Positions 16,010-23,648 of a stretch of 64,000 nt of DNA are shown piece after piece. Each line of letters starts with the position of its first letter. Position 1 is the first letter of the stretch. The position numbers and the translations under genes were made by a program. The notes under the pieces were generated by a model. That model saw only the letters and a program-made list of their open reading frames with translations, ran no database searches and was not told where the DNA came from. The stretch comes from Hyphomonas sp. CY54-11-8 (lineage in GTDB: Bacteria; Pseudomonadota; Alphaproteobacteria; Caulobacterales; Hyphomonadaceae): NCBI RefSeq assembly GCF_000682735.1, contig NZ_AWFD01000038.1, forward strand, positions 62,001 through 126,000, given 5' to 3'.

Positions 16010-16641
16010 TAGGCCGCAACCTCTCTTGCGTGCGGGATGCCGAGCGCCGCTTCGGTGCGGCTGACCCAGCGCTCGACCGCCGGGAACTCGGAAAGATCGA
16101 AACCGCCCTCATGGGCGAGGCGCGTATAGGCGACGAGCGCAATGTCCGCGAGCGTCATACCCTCGCCGACAATCCAGTCGGTGAAGGTCAGCTGCATCTC
16201 CATCACGCCGAGGGCCCGGCGGCCCTTGGCCATCAGGTTCGGATCGATCTCATCATCGGATTTCTTCAGGTAATGCTTGTGGAACCGGCGCACGGCGATG
16301 GCCGTCTCGTGAGAGTATTGCTCCCAGAACAGCCAGCTCATCATCTTGGCGCGCTTGAAGCCATCCGCCGGGATCAGGTCGCTTCCTGCCTCTTCCGCAA
16401 TGTAGAGCATGATCGCATTAGATTGCGGCAGGGTACGACCGTCCGGCCAGCGCGCGACCGGCACCTGCCCTACCGGGTTCACGGCCAGGAAGTCTTCCGT
16501 CTGCGTACCGCCTTTCAGGATATCCACTTCGACCCAGTCGAAGGGAATGCCCAGATAATTGGCCGTCCATTTCGGCTTCTGGCAGTTGCCGGAAATGGAG
16601 TCGCCATAAAGCGTCAGGCGGGTGATGGGTCGGGTCGGCAT
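16009..16641 (-). CDS. glutathione S-transferase family protein
   Basis: A 210-residue GST. The N-terminal thioredoxin-fold domain opens with RLTLYGDSISGNCQKPKW (Ser near residue 15 could activate glutathione) and contains NPVGQVPVARWPDG and the glutathione-binding QSNAIMLYI; the helical C-terminal domain has GMTLADIALVAY. Its position inside the cys operon, with 1-base overlaps on both sides, is unusual and suggests a link between newly made thiols and glutathione conjugation, but no substrate can be named. Confidence 0.88.
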   Translation of the reverse strand: MPTRPITRLTLYGDSISGNCQKPKWTANYLGIPFDWVEVDILKGGTQTEDFLAVNPVGQVPVARWPDGRTLPQSNAIMLYIAEEAGSDLIPADGFKRAKMMSWLFWEQYSHETAIAVRRFHKHYLKKSDDEIDPNLMAKGRRALGVMEMQLTFTDWIVGEGMTLADIALVAYTRLAHEGGFDLSEFPAVERWVSRTEAALGIPHAREVAA

Positions 16642-16946
16642 CAGGCATCGGCTCCATAGGCGACGGTCGGGCCGGTGGCGCGGATGGTTTCACGAATGGT
16701 TTCGCGGCCGGTGATCCCGCCGGTTTCGGTCACTTCCATGAAGTACGGATCGGTCACCTTGCCTTCCTGCTTCAGGGCTTCGGCGAGGCGGGCCTCGGCG
16801 ATGTCTCCGGTGAAGGCGGCAGCCTTGCCGACATCGTCAGACCAGGTGCCGACTTCCGTCATCCAGACGGATTTGCCGGTCGCCGTTTCCCAGGCCGTCA
16901 CGGCTTTCGGAGTCTCGGGCTTCAGTTTCGGGCGGACGGACGTCAT
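16641..16946 (-). CDS. DUF2849 domain protein
   Basis: A 101-residue protein of the alphaproteobacterial DUF2849 family, found between cysG and cysI genes in this class. The sequence shows KAVTAWETATGKSVWMTEVGTWS, then an acidic/alanine middle and a GGITGRETIRETIRATGPTVAYG ending. No catalytic motif is visible and the function is unknown. It overlaps cysG (ATGA) and the GST gene, so it is clearly part of the operon; a small sulfite-reductase accessory role is the simplest idea. Confidence 0.8.
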   Translation of the reverse strand: MTSVRPKLKPETPKAVTAWETATGKSVWMTEVGTWSDDVGKAAAFTGDIAEARLAEALKQEGKVTDPYFMEVTETGGITGRETIRETIRATGPTVAYGADA

Positions 16947-18346
16947 GCGGAGACAACCTTCTGAGTAGGAATGGAGGCTTCAGTGGAAACGGTGGCGGTA
17001 ACAGGCCCGGCACGGAGGCCAGCGACTTCGCCGATGATCAGCAGCGCCGGTCCCTTGATGCCATGGGACTCGATCAGCTGGGGCAGTTCCTCCAGCATGC
17101 CATAGGCGCGGACTTCATTTTCCCGTGTGCCGTTCTCGATCACGGCGACCGGGGTCTGCGGCGCGCGGCCGGCTTCGATCAGTTTTTCGGCAATCGCGGC
17201 TGAGGTACCGACGCCCATATAGACGCTGACGGTCTGTCCGCGCTTGGCGAGCGATGCCCAGTCGAGGTCCGGCACGCCGCCCGCTTTCGCATGGCCGGTC
17301 ACGAAGGTGACAGCCTGTGCATGGTCCCGGTGGGTCAGCGGTATGCCGGCGCTCGCCGCACATCCGAGGGCGGAGGAAATGCCCGGCACAACGAAAGCGG
17401 AAATGCCTGCAGCCTCCACGGCGTCCAGCTCTTCCCCGCCCCGGCCGAAGATGAAGGGGTCGCCGCCCTTCAGGCGCACCACGCGCTTGCCCTCGCGGGC
17501 GGACTGGATCAGCAATTCGTGGATCTGGTCCTGCGGCACGGAATGGTTGCCCTTCGCCTTGCCCACGGAGATGCGGTCTGCATCGCGGCGGATGAGGGAG
17601 AGAATCCCATCCGAGACGAGCCGGTCGTAGTAGACCACGTCCGCTTCCTGGATCAGACGAAGGGCTTTCAGGGTCAGGAGTTCCGGATCGCCGGGGCCGG
17701 CGCCGACAATGTGCACAACGCCCGCTTCCGAAGGCGCGAAGAGTTCGGCGCGCATCGCGGCTTCAGCGCCGGTCAGGTCTCCGGCATAGGCGAGCTCAGC
17801 GGCGCGCCCCGTCAGCGTGCGTTCCCAGAATTTGCGGCGGGCGGAAAAATCCGGCAGCGCGGCTTTCACCGTGTCGCGCAAGCGGCCAGCGAGCGCGGCG
17901 AGATCACCGATGCGCGCGGGCAGCAGCGCTTCGAGTTTTGTACGGATGGATTTTGCCAGCACCGGCGCCGTGCCGTTCGATCCGATCGCGGCGACAATGT
18001 CGCCCCGGTCCAGGATGGAGGGCACGGTGAAGTCGCAGAGCTCCGGCCGGTCGACCACGTTCAGCGGCACGCGGGCCGCGCGGATGACGGCAATGGCGTC
18101 CGGATTGTCTTCGGCGACGATGGCGAGCCGGGCGGTCTCCAGCGCTTCAGCCAGGCCGTCCATGGTCATGGTGGCCGCCTTCGAAGCCACCGCATGATCA
18201 TGCGCTGGTCCGGCATGATCCGATATGATCACGGGCAAGGCGCCAGCAGATGCGAACAGGCGCAGCTTGCGCAGGGCTTCCTCGCCGCTTCCGACGATGA
18301 CGACCCGCTGGTCCTGCAAATTAAAAAACGCTGGAAACTGGCGCAT
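16943..18346 (-). CDS. cysG: siroheme synthase CysG (fused dehydrogenase/ferrochelatase and SUMT)
   Basis: A 467-residue fusion protein making siroheme, the cofactor of CysI. The N-terminal part (~1-150) is the NAD-dependent precorrin-2 dehydrogenase/ferrochelatase (VVIVGSGEEALRKLRLF); the C-terminal part is uroporphyrinogen-III methyltransferase, starting VHIVGAGPGDPELLTLKA with the later GGDPFIFGRGGEE motif. Length and order match E. coli CysG. ATG 18346 (MRQFPAFF) is preferred to a TTG at 18370. It is the first gene of the six-gene sulfite operon, divergent from a LysR gene 109 bases away. Confidence 0.93.
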   Translation of the reverse strand: MRQFPAFFNLQDQRVVIVGSGEEALRKLRLFASAGALPVIISDHAGPAHDHAVASKAATMTMDGLAEALETARLAIVAEDNPDAIAVIRAARVPLNVVDRPELCDFTVPSILDRGDIVAAIGSNGTAPVLAKSIRTKLEALLPARIGDLAALAGRLRDTVKAALPDFSARRKFWERTLTGRAAELAYAGDLTGAEAAMRAELFAPSEAGVVHIVGAGPGDPELLTLKALRLIQEADVVYYDRLVSDGILSLIRRDADRISVGKAKGNHSVPQDQIHELLIQSAREGKRVVRLKGGDPFIFGRGGEELDAVEAAGISAFVVPGISSALGCAASAGIPLTHRDHAQAVTFVTGHAKAGGVPDLDWASLAKRGQTVSVYMGVGTSAAIAEKLIEAGRAPQTPVAVIENGTRENEVRAYGMLEELPQLIESHGIKGPALLIIGEVAGLRAGPVTATVSTEASIPTQKVVSA

Positions 18347-18455
18347 GCGCACAGAGCCCCTATTTAGCAAAGCTGATCAACACGCTGCCAAAATGGCTCT
18401 TGACGGGAGAGAGACAACTGGCAACCCCTACAGCGATGCTTTAGAGAAACTATTT

Positions 18456-19388
18456 ATGGCCGAACCAACTGACCGTTTGCCCCCGCTGAACGCCCTTCGT
18501 GCCTTCGAAGCAGCCGCCCGGCGCCTGTCATTCACACAGGCAGCCGATGAACTAAATGTGACCCCGGGGGCCATTTCCCAGCAGATCCGCCAGCTGGAAG
18601 ACTATGCCGGAACGCCCCTGTTCAAGCGTACGGGTCGTTCAGTTTTGCTTACAGATGCGGCGCAGGCGAGCCTGCCGCTGGTGCGCGAAGCCTTCGAGAG
18701 AATTTCTGAAGCAGGCCGCATCATGCAATCCCCCGCCCGCAAGGGCCGGGTCATGGTCTCGTGCGCCCCCAGTTTTGCGGCCAAGTGGCTCGCCCCCCGC
18801 CTCGACAAATTCCACCAGCAGCACGGCGGAATCGAGGCCTGGATCAGCGCAGATACGGGCCTGACCGACTTCACTACCGCCGACGCAGACTTCGCCATCC
18901 GTTACGGCCGGGGCGTGTATGACGGGCTGAAATCGGAAAAACTGCTCGATGAAACCGTTTTGCCGGTCTGCTCACCCGCCATGCTGGACGGGCCGGACGC
19001 GATCCGCCGCCCGGAAGACCTGAAGAACCACACCCTGCTCCACGATGAGAGCACGGAGGTCGACCCCTCCTGCCCGGACTGGGCCAGTTGGCTACGGGCA
19101 CGCAAGGTAGAGGGCGTGGACGCCAGCCGTGGGCCGCGCTTCAACCAGGCGATCCTCGTGATCGAGGCCGCCGCCGCCGGGCGAGGTGTAGCCCTTGCCA
19201 AGCAAGCCATCGCAGCGTCTGACCTTGCCTCCGGCCGCCTCGTCGCGCCATTTGCAGACGGGTCGACAAGCATCGATTTCGGCTACTGGCTGGTCTGGCC
19301 GAAAGGGCGCCACCTCAGCCCCGACGTTCGGGAATTCATCAAATGGATCAAGGCAGAAGCCGCCGAGACGGAAGTGGTCGGCGTCTGA
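18456..19388 (+). CDS. GcvA-like LysR family transcriptional regulator
   Basis: A 310-residue LysR protein of the GcvA/AmpR-like branch: PLNALRAFEAAARRLSFTQAADELNVT forms the N-terminal helix-turn-helix and the remainder is a periplasmic-binding-like effector domain with the branch motif APSFAAKWLAPRL. It is divergent from the cysG-led operon with a 109-base shared gap, the classic layout for a LysR regulator and its target, so control of sulfite assimilation is plausible though unproven. ATG 18456 starts the family domain; the longer frame upstream crosses the cysG start region. It ends 1 base before the convergent TipN-like gene. Confidence 0.85.
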   Translation: MAEPTDRLPPLNALRAFEAAARRLSFTQAADELNVTPGAISQQIRQLEDYAGTPLFKRTGRSVLLTDAAQASLPLVREAFERISEAGRIMQSPARKGRVMVSCAPSFAAKWLAPRLDKFHQQHGGIEAWISADTGLTDFTTADADFAIRYGRGVYDGLKSEKLLDETVLPVCSPAMLDGPDAIRRPEDLKNHTLLHDESTEVDPSCPDWASWLRARKVEGVDASRGPRFNQAILVIEAAAAGRGVALAKQAIAASDLASGRLVAPFADGSTSIDFGYWLVWPKGRHLSPDVREFIKWIKAEAAETEVVGV

Positions 19389-19389
19389 G

Positions 19390-21507
19390 CTAGAGCGCCG
19401 CGTCGAGCAGCAGGTAAGCCGCGAGACGCGGGCTGGCATTGCGGCTGGTCCGCTGGGTCTGCTCCAGCGCGTTCAGCGCGTCGTCCTGCTCCATCTCAAC
19501 GAAGTTCGCTGCCAGTTCTCGCAGGTCATCGTCATTGCGCAGGCGCTGGGTGATGCGCTCCACCTGACGGCCGGCCTGTTCGAGGATCGCCGCCTTGCGC
19601 TGCTGTTCCCCCTTCCGGGCCGCCTCGGCGATCTTGCGCTTCATCTTCGGCTTGAAGGTCTCCGGCAGCTGGATGCCGGACGATTGCAGGCGAGCGATCA
19701 GCCTGTCGGCCACTTCCTCGCGGTCGCGCGGCAGCGGATCGTCCCGGCTCATGTCGGAAATGATATCGCGCCAGCCCATTTCGCCGGACTGTTCCGCCTT
19801 TGAGGCGGGCGGCGTGACGACGGCCGGCGGGGGCTCCGCAGCAGCCGGTTTTGTTTCGGGCGCTGGGGTTGCAGCTGCCGCCCCTGCTTCCGCTTGCAGG
19901 AAATCCGTCGCACGGCGCAGCGGGTGCGGCGGTGCGGCAGGCTCTTCCTTCACATCGTCGAAACGGCGGCGCAGCGTGACCGGGTTCGGATCCTTCGGAT
20001 CGACGGTCTTGCCCAGCTCCAGCGGTGCGTCCTTTGCGTCCGGTTCCGGCGCCTTGTCTTCCGTCTTTTCCTGCCCGGCCGAGGCAAGCAGGTCCGCGGC
20101 TGCATCGAACAGGTCTTCGTCAGGATCGGTGGCACGGCGTGGCGGCGCGGGGCGTTTCGGCGCCTCGTCCTTCAGGGAATGGCCATTGGTGATCGAATAG
20201 CCATTTGTGTGGCTCTTGCCGTTCATATGGCTACCATTCACCGGCTCGCGGCTGGAAGATGGTGCTGGTGCAGGCTCCGGGCGCGGCGGCGGCGTCACGG
20301 TAGGCGGCGGAGCCGGCTTTTCCGGTGCAGGTGCAGGCGCCGCCTGCTGGACAACCGGCGGCGGGTCTTTAGCCGGCGGTTTCGGTTTCTGGCCTTCCAG
20401 CACGGCAGAGCGGTCGATCCGGGCAACTTCGGCGCGGGCCGCAAACTCGGTGCTGCGGAGCGAGGCCGCAGCTTCCTGGCCGGCCTGGCGCAGCCGGGCC
20501 AGCGCTTGGGCGGCTTCTTCCGCGGCGGCGCGGGTCGACTGGTTGATTTCATGATTGGCCTGACGCGCGCCTTCGATCGCGGAGGAGACAGCGTCCTTGA
20601 GCGCGTCTCCGGTCGTCATGGCGGCAGCGGCAGCGATCTCCCCTGCCCGGACGGCCGTATCGACCGTACGGCGGGACTGGTCGAGCTTCTCCTCGATCTG
20701 GCTGATCGCGAAGGTCAGCGTCTCGGTGCGGGCGCCAGCTTCGCGGGCAAGATTATCGAGGTCGAGCAGGCGTGCGGCCAGCGCTTCACTGGCCGAGCGC
20801 ATGGCCTCAAGCTGGTTGTCCAACAACTCATCTGCCTGCGAGATTTCAGTGGTCGCCGCGCGTGCCGCCGCGACCATGGCCTCGGCCTGGCGCGGGATCG
20901 CGTCGTTCATCTGATTGAGCTGGCTGCGCAGGTCACGGGCAAGGCCTTCCAGCGCCTGGCGTTCCGCAGAGAGGCGCTCGGTCAGGTCGCGGGCATTGTC
21001 GGCGCTGGCATAAGCGACGGATTCGAGGCGCATGCGCTCATCGCCGATCTCGCCCGACATGGCCTTCATCGCCGTCAGGGCATGCGCCATGGCATGATCG
21101 ATCTCGGCAGCGGCCTGTTTCATCTGCTCGGCAAAGGTAATGCCCTCGGTGCCGGCCTCGCGGGCGGGCGCCATCAAGCGGGTCGCAGCCGACATGACGA
21201 GGGCGTTCGCCGCACTCGCACGCCGGTTGGTTCGGCCCATATATCCGGCCATGACCAGCAACAGCGCGGGCACGGCAATGCCCATCGCCCCGCCTGCCAG
21301 GACGAACGGGTTAAGCGCCATCAGCGCGGGGACACCATAGAAGCCGAGGATCACACCGGCAGCCGCACCGATCCACATGGACGCAGCCACGAATCCGCCC
21401 ACGACCATCCAGCTGCCACCATGTTGTGCCAGCTCGAAATATTCCGATGCCTCTTGCCTGGCCAGCAAATCCCGGCCAGAGGGCCGAGCTTCGGTGTTTT
21501 CGCTCAT
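19390..21507 (-). CDS. membrane-anchored coiled-coil protein, TipN-like
   Basis: About 705 residues. Two transmembrane helices (~33-55 and ~66-90) are followed by a long Ala/Glu/Gln-rich coiled coil (~105-360), a Pro-rich, low-complexity linker (~375-480) with an NGSHMNGKSHTNGYSITNG repeat, and a conserved-looking helical C-terminal domain (~590-705). Two N-terminal helices plus a large cytoplasmic coiled coil is the layout of Caulobacter TipN, a polarity factor. The match is by architecture only, so identity is tentative. ATG 21507 is preferred to a TTG at 21528. Confidence 0.6.
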   Translation of the reverse strand: MSENTEARPSGRDLLARQEASEYFELAQHGGSWMVVGGFVAASMWIGAAAGVILGFYGVPALMALNPFVLAGGAMGIAVPALLLVMAGYMGRTNRRASAANALVMSAATRLMAPAREAGTEGITFAEQMKQAAAEIDHAMAHALTAMKAMSGEIGDERMRLESVAYASADNARDLTERLSAERQALEGLARDLRSQLNQMNDAIPRQAEAMVAAARAATTEISQADELLDNQLEAMRSASEALAARLLDLDNLAREAGARTETLTFAISQIEEKLDQSRRTVDTAVRAGEIAAAAAMTTGDALKDAVSSAIEGARQANHEINQSTRAAAEEAAQALARLRQAGQEAAASLRSTEFAARAEVARIDRSAVLEGQKPKPPAKDPPPVVQQAAPAPAPEKPAPPPTVTPPPRPEPAPAPSSSREPVNGSHMNGKSHTNGYSITNGHSLKDEAPKRPAPPRRATDPDEDLFDAAADLLASAGQEKTEDKAPEPDAKDAPLELGKTVDPKDPNPVTLRRRFDDVKEEPAAPPHPLRRATDFLQAEAGAAAATPAPETKPAAAEPPPAVVTPPASKAEQSGEMGWRDIISDMSRDDPLPRDREEVADRLIARLQSSGIQLPETFKPKMKRKIAEAARKGEQQRKAAILEQAGRQVERITQRLRNDDDLRELAANFVEMEQDDALNALEQTQRTSRNASPRLAAYLLLDAAL

Positions 21508-21900
21508 ACCACCCTTATACCGCGTCAAACCTTCCGGCGCGAGACCGGAATGCTTAACAGCAAAGGGCCAACCGCCAGATCGTTATTTGATAGAATGCCC
21601 GAGAATCAAGGCGCTTTGAGGGCCAGCCTCGGACATATCCGATTTGTCATCCGGAGCATAATCGATGCCAAGCCAGGCAAGTACGCCGGCAATGACCAGA
21701 TTCCGGATCAGAATGATGATAGCCACAACGGCCCCCATGACGTCAGAAATGTTCGGATTGGAAGCATTTTTGCCTCACCCTTCGGGTGTATAACGCGGAA
21801 TTCTTTCACCGACAAACGATAAGTCATCGCATTTTAACCGCGTTAACCTCGTCACAAAGCAGGCCATGTCATACTTGCCGCGATAACCGGAGATGACCTC
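21508..21900. other. 393-base gap between the TipN-like and HPt genes
   Basis: The gap holds the possible 51-residue membrane ORF on the minus strand (21583-21738), a short hairpin CACCC-TTC-GGGTG near 21776-21788, and two TTAACC half-sites 9 bases apart (21834 and 21843) some 57-67 bases before the HPt start. TTAACC is the CtrA half-site, but the spacing differs from the TTAA-N7-TTAA consensus. Nothing else is supported. Confidence 0.5.
21583..21738 (-). CDS. possible 51-residue single-pass membrane protein
   Basis: A minus-strand frame from ATG 21738 to TAA 21583 encodes 51 residues: a hydrophobic first half (GAVVAIIILIRNLVIAGVLAWLG) forming one transmembrane helix, then a polar acidic segment (APDDKSD) and a short tail. 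It fills an otherwise empty gap just upstream of the TipN-like gene in the same direction. There is no good ribosome-binding site before the ATG, which weakens the call; an in-frame stretch upstream (12 codons to a stop) contains no ATG. Confidence 0.35.
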   Translation of the reverse strand: MGAVVAIIILIRNLVIAGVLAWLGIDYAPDDKSDMSEAGPQSALILGHSIK

Positions 21901-22281
21901 ATGTCTTCCACCCTCGCCTTGCTCGACCGCGACCACCTCAAGGCCATGACCGGCGGAGACAAGGATCTCGCGCTCGAAGTGATCGACATTTTCCGCGAGC
22001 AGACCGGGCTGTGGATGCGCCTGATGGATCCGAAGGCCGAGCCGAAACAATGGGCCGATGCGGCCCACACGCTGAAAGGTGCCTGCCTGTCGCTCGGTGC
22101 GTTGCGCCTCGCCCGCTATTGCGAGCTGGCCGAAAAGGCCGGGCGTTCAGAGACACCGCCGAGCATTACCGCCGCTGCTGTCCTGCTGGGCGATGTGCGC
22201 GATTGCCTGTCGGCGACGATGGAAGAAGTGGCGAAAGCCGCTCACGAACTTGCCGGCAAAGGCGCCCTCAAAGCGTCGTAG
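21901..22281 (+). CDS. HPt (histidine phosphotransfer) domain protein
   Basis: A 126-residue stand-alone HPt protein. The phospho-accepting His56 sits in AAHTLKGACLSLG, and the surrounding helices give the four-helix bundle; length is right for a single domain. It would shuttle phosphate between receiver domains in a phosphorelay. No kinase or receiver is next to it; the nearest receiver gene is at 3386. The final 40 bases overlap the convergent chorismate mutase gene. Confidence 0.85.
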   Translation: MSSTLALLDRDHLKAMTGGDKDLALEVIDIFREQTGLWMRLMDPKAEPKQWADAAHTLKGACLSLGALRLARYCELAEKAGRSETPPSITAAAVLLGDVRDCLSATMEEVAKAAHELAGKGALKAS

Positions 22282-22586
22282 CTCTCGAATTCATAGGCGA
22301 TGCAGCGGTCGATCAGCGTCCGCCAGACGGGCTCCGCGATCGCCGGTGACAGGCCTGCCGCCTCGCAGGCCGCCTTCACTTTCGATACCACATCCTCAAT
22401 CCGTGCGCGGTCGTGCACGATGTTCCGGTCGCCCTTGATGCGGGCGGCAGCATCCATGAAGGACTGGCGCTCAGCCAGGATTTCCACCAGCAGACGGTCG
22501 ATCCGGTCCACCTCGTAGCGGACATCGGTCATCGTCTCTGCGGTCTCGGCAGTGTGCCGGCGAGGGTCGGAAGTGTAGGTCGTCAT
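22242..22586 (-). CDS. chorismate mutase (AroQ class)
   Basis: A 114-residue all-helical chorismate mutase II protein, expected to convert chorismate to prephenate. The family core EVDRIDRLLVEILAERQSFMDAAARIKG (helix 1) is followed by DRARIEDVVSKVKAAC and, in helix 3, PAIAEPVWRTLIDRCIAYE. There is no fused dehydratase or dehydrogenase domain. Small free-standing members can also be isochorismate-pyruvate lyases (PchB), but no siderophore genes are nearby. The start at 22586 gives a short tail before helix 1. Its end overlaps the HPt gene by 40 bases. Confidence 0.85.
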   Translation of the reverse strand: MTTYTSDPRRHTAETAETMTDVRYEVDRIDRLLVEILAERQSFMDAAARIKGDRNIVHDRARIEDVVSKVKAACEAAGLSPAIAEPVWRTLIDRCIAYEFESYDALRAPLPASS

Positions 22587-22670
22587 GCGGCCTCTCAGGT
22601 CTGATCGTCCTGCCCTATATGGGTGACGGCGCCTCTGCAAGGAACGAGGTGCGGTGCCGCAGCAGCGGGG

Positions 22671-23648
22671 TCAGAATTGCGCCAGTCCGACAGACTTGCG
22701 CAACTTGTTGAGCTTCTTCGGAACATTTTCGCCAAAAATATACCCCCACGGCATGCCTGTCGGCGTGCTGCCAATGGCTTCGAGATGGGCTTTCAGGCGC
22801 GCCTTGTCGCGGTTCAGGTGGAAAAGCATGGCAAAACTGTTGTGGGCAAACTGGCGCTCCACTTGGCTGGGCGCCGGCAGGTCAGCCAGCAGCGCGTGGA
22901 AACGATCATCCAGCGCGGCAATCTCGGCCCGGAAATCCTCCGAATACCGGCGCGCCCGGAACGCTTCTTGTTCCTCCCGCACATCATTCATGCCGGTTTC
23001 GTACAGCCATTCCTCGATCCACGCGCGCGCCGGCAGGGACAGGAAGGCCGCATTCGCCGGATCCACGGCCGCCGCATCGGCGACGCCGTACATCTCTTCA
23101 TGGCTGCCGTGCCACTTTGCGGTCAGGTAATTCAGGCGGGCCATTTCGGCGAGGAGGTTCGCCTCCCCTGTTGCCTTCAGGCCGGCGCAGATTTCCTCGA
23201 ACACACCGTCTTCGCCACCTGTCAGCATGATCGCCCGGATGCGGAACGCATGCAGCGCGCTGTCGCCGGGCGTTTGCTGCGAGGCCCTGGCCAGCAGGTC
23301 CTGCGCGTGGAAGGCCATTTCCGCCATGTCCATGAACTGCCCGTCGCTGGTCAGGTCAGCCGTCGCATTGCCGCGCAGGCGATGGGCCCAGACATAACAA
23401 AGCCCGCCATGAATGGCGGGCATGGCCGGGTGGCTGTCCAGCGGCGGCAGAGGCGCCGCGATCTCCGACAGGAGGCCGACACTATCAATAAAATGAACAC
23501 GGTCCGCCGGCGGCAGCCCCGCATAGAGGGCGCCGAGCGCCGCGCCGTCTCCGGCCTGTATCAGGCCAAGGCCGGGCGCGACGTTCGGATCACCTTCGGT
23601 TGGATCGAATGGGGGCTGTTTCTTCCCGAACAGTCCGAACAGACTCAT
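22671..23648 (-). CDS. hypothetical protein, translationally coupled to yghU
   Basis: A 325-residue soluble protein I do not recognise. It begins MSLFGLFGKKQPPFDP, a short amphipathic start seen in many unknowns, and continues as a mainly helical, Ala-rich protein with several helix pairs suggestive of a TPR-like or other alpha-solenoid fold; Lys- and Arg-rich near the end (NVPKKLNKLRKS). There is no signal peptide or membrane segment. Its ATG overlaps the yghU stop codon (ATGA), so it is co-translated with that GST-like reductase. Confidence 0.65.
   Translation of the reverse strand: MSLFGLFGKKQPPFDPTEGDPNVAPGLGLIQAGDGAALGALYAGLPPADRVHFIDSVGLLSEIAAPLPPLDSHPAMPAIHGGLCYVWAHRLRGNATADLTSDGQFMDMAEMAFHAQDLLARASQQTPGDSALHAFRIRAIMLTGGEDGVFEEICAGLKATGEANLLAEMARLNYLTAKWHGSHEEMYGVADAAAVDPANAAFLSLPARAWIEEWLYETGMNDVREEQEAFRARRYSEDFRAEIAALDDRFHALLADLPAPSQVERQFAHNSFAMLFHLNRDKARLKAHLEAIGSTPTGMPWGYIFGENVPKKLNKLRKSVGLAQF

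Noticed and set aside
21720-21764. 15-codon minus-strand peptide with a good ribosome-binding site overlapping the start of the 51-residue ORF
   Set aside because: Too short to support, although the better ribosome-binding site could mean it is a leader peptide; recorded only as a possibility.
19894-21822. 642-codon open frame antisense to the TipN-like gene
   Set aside because: Composition is extremely Arg-rich and it runs against the coiled-coil gene; no start signals.
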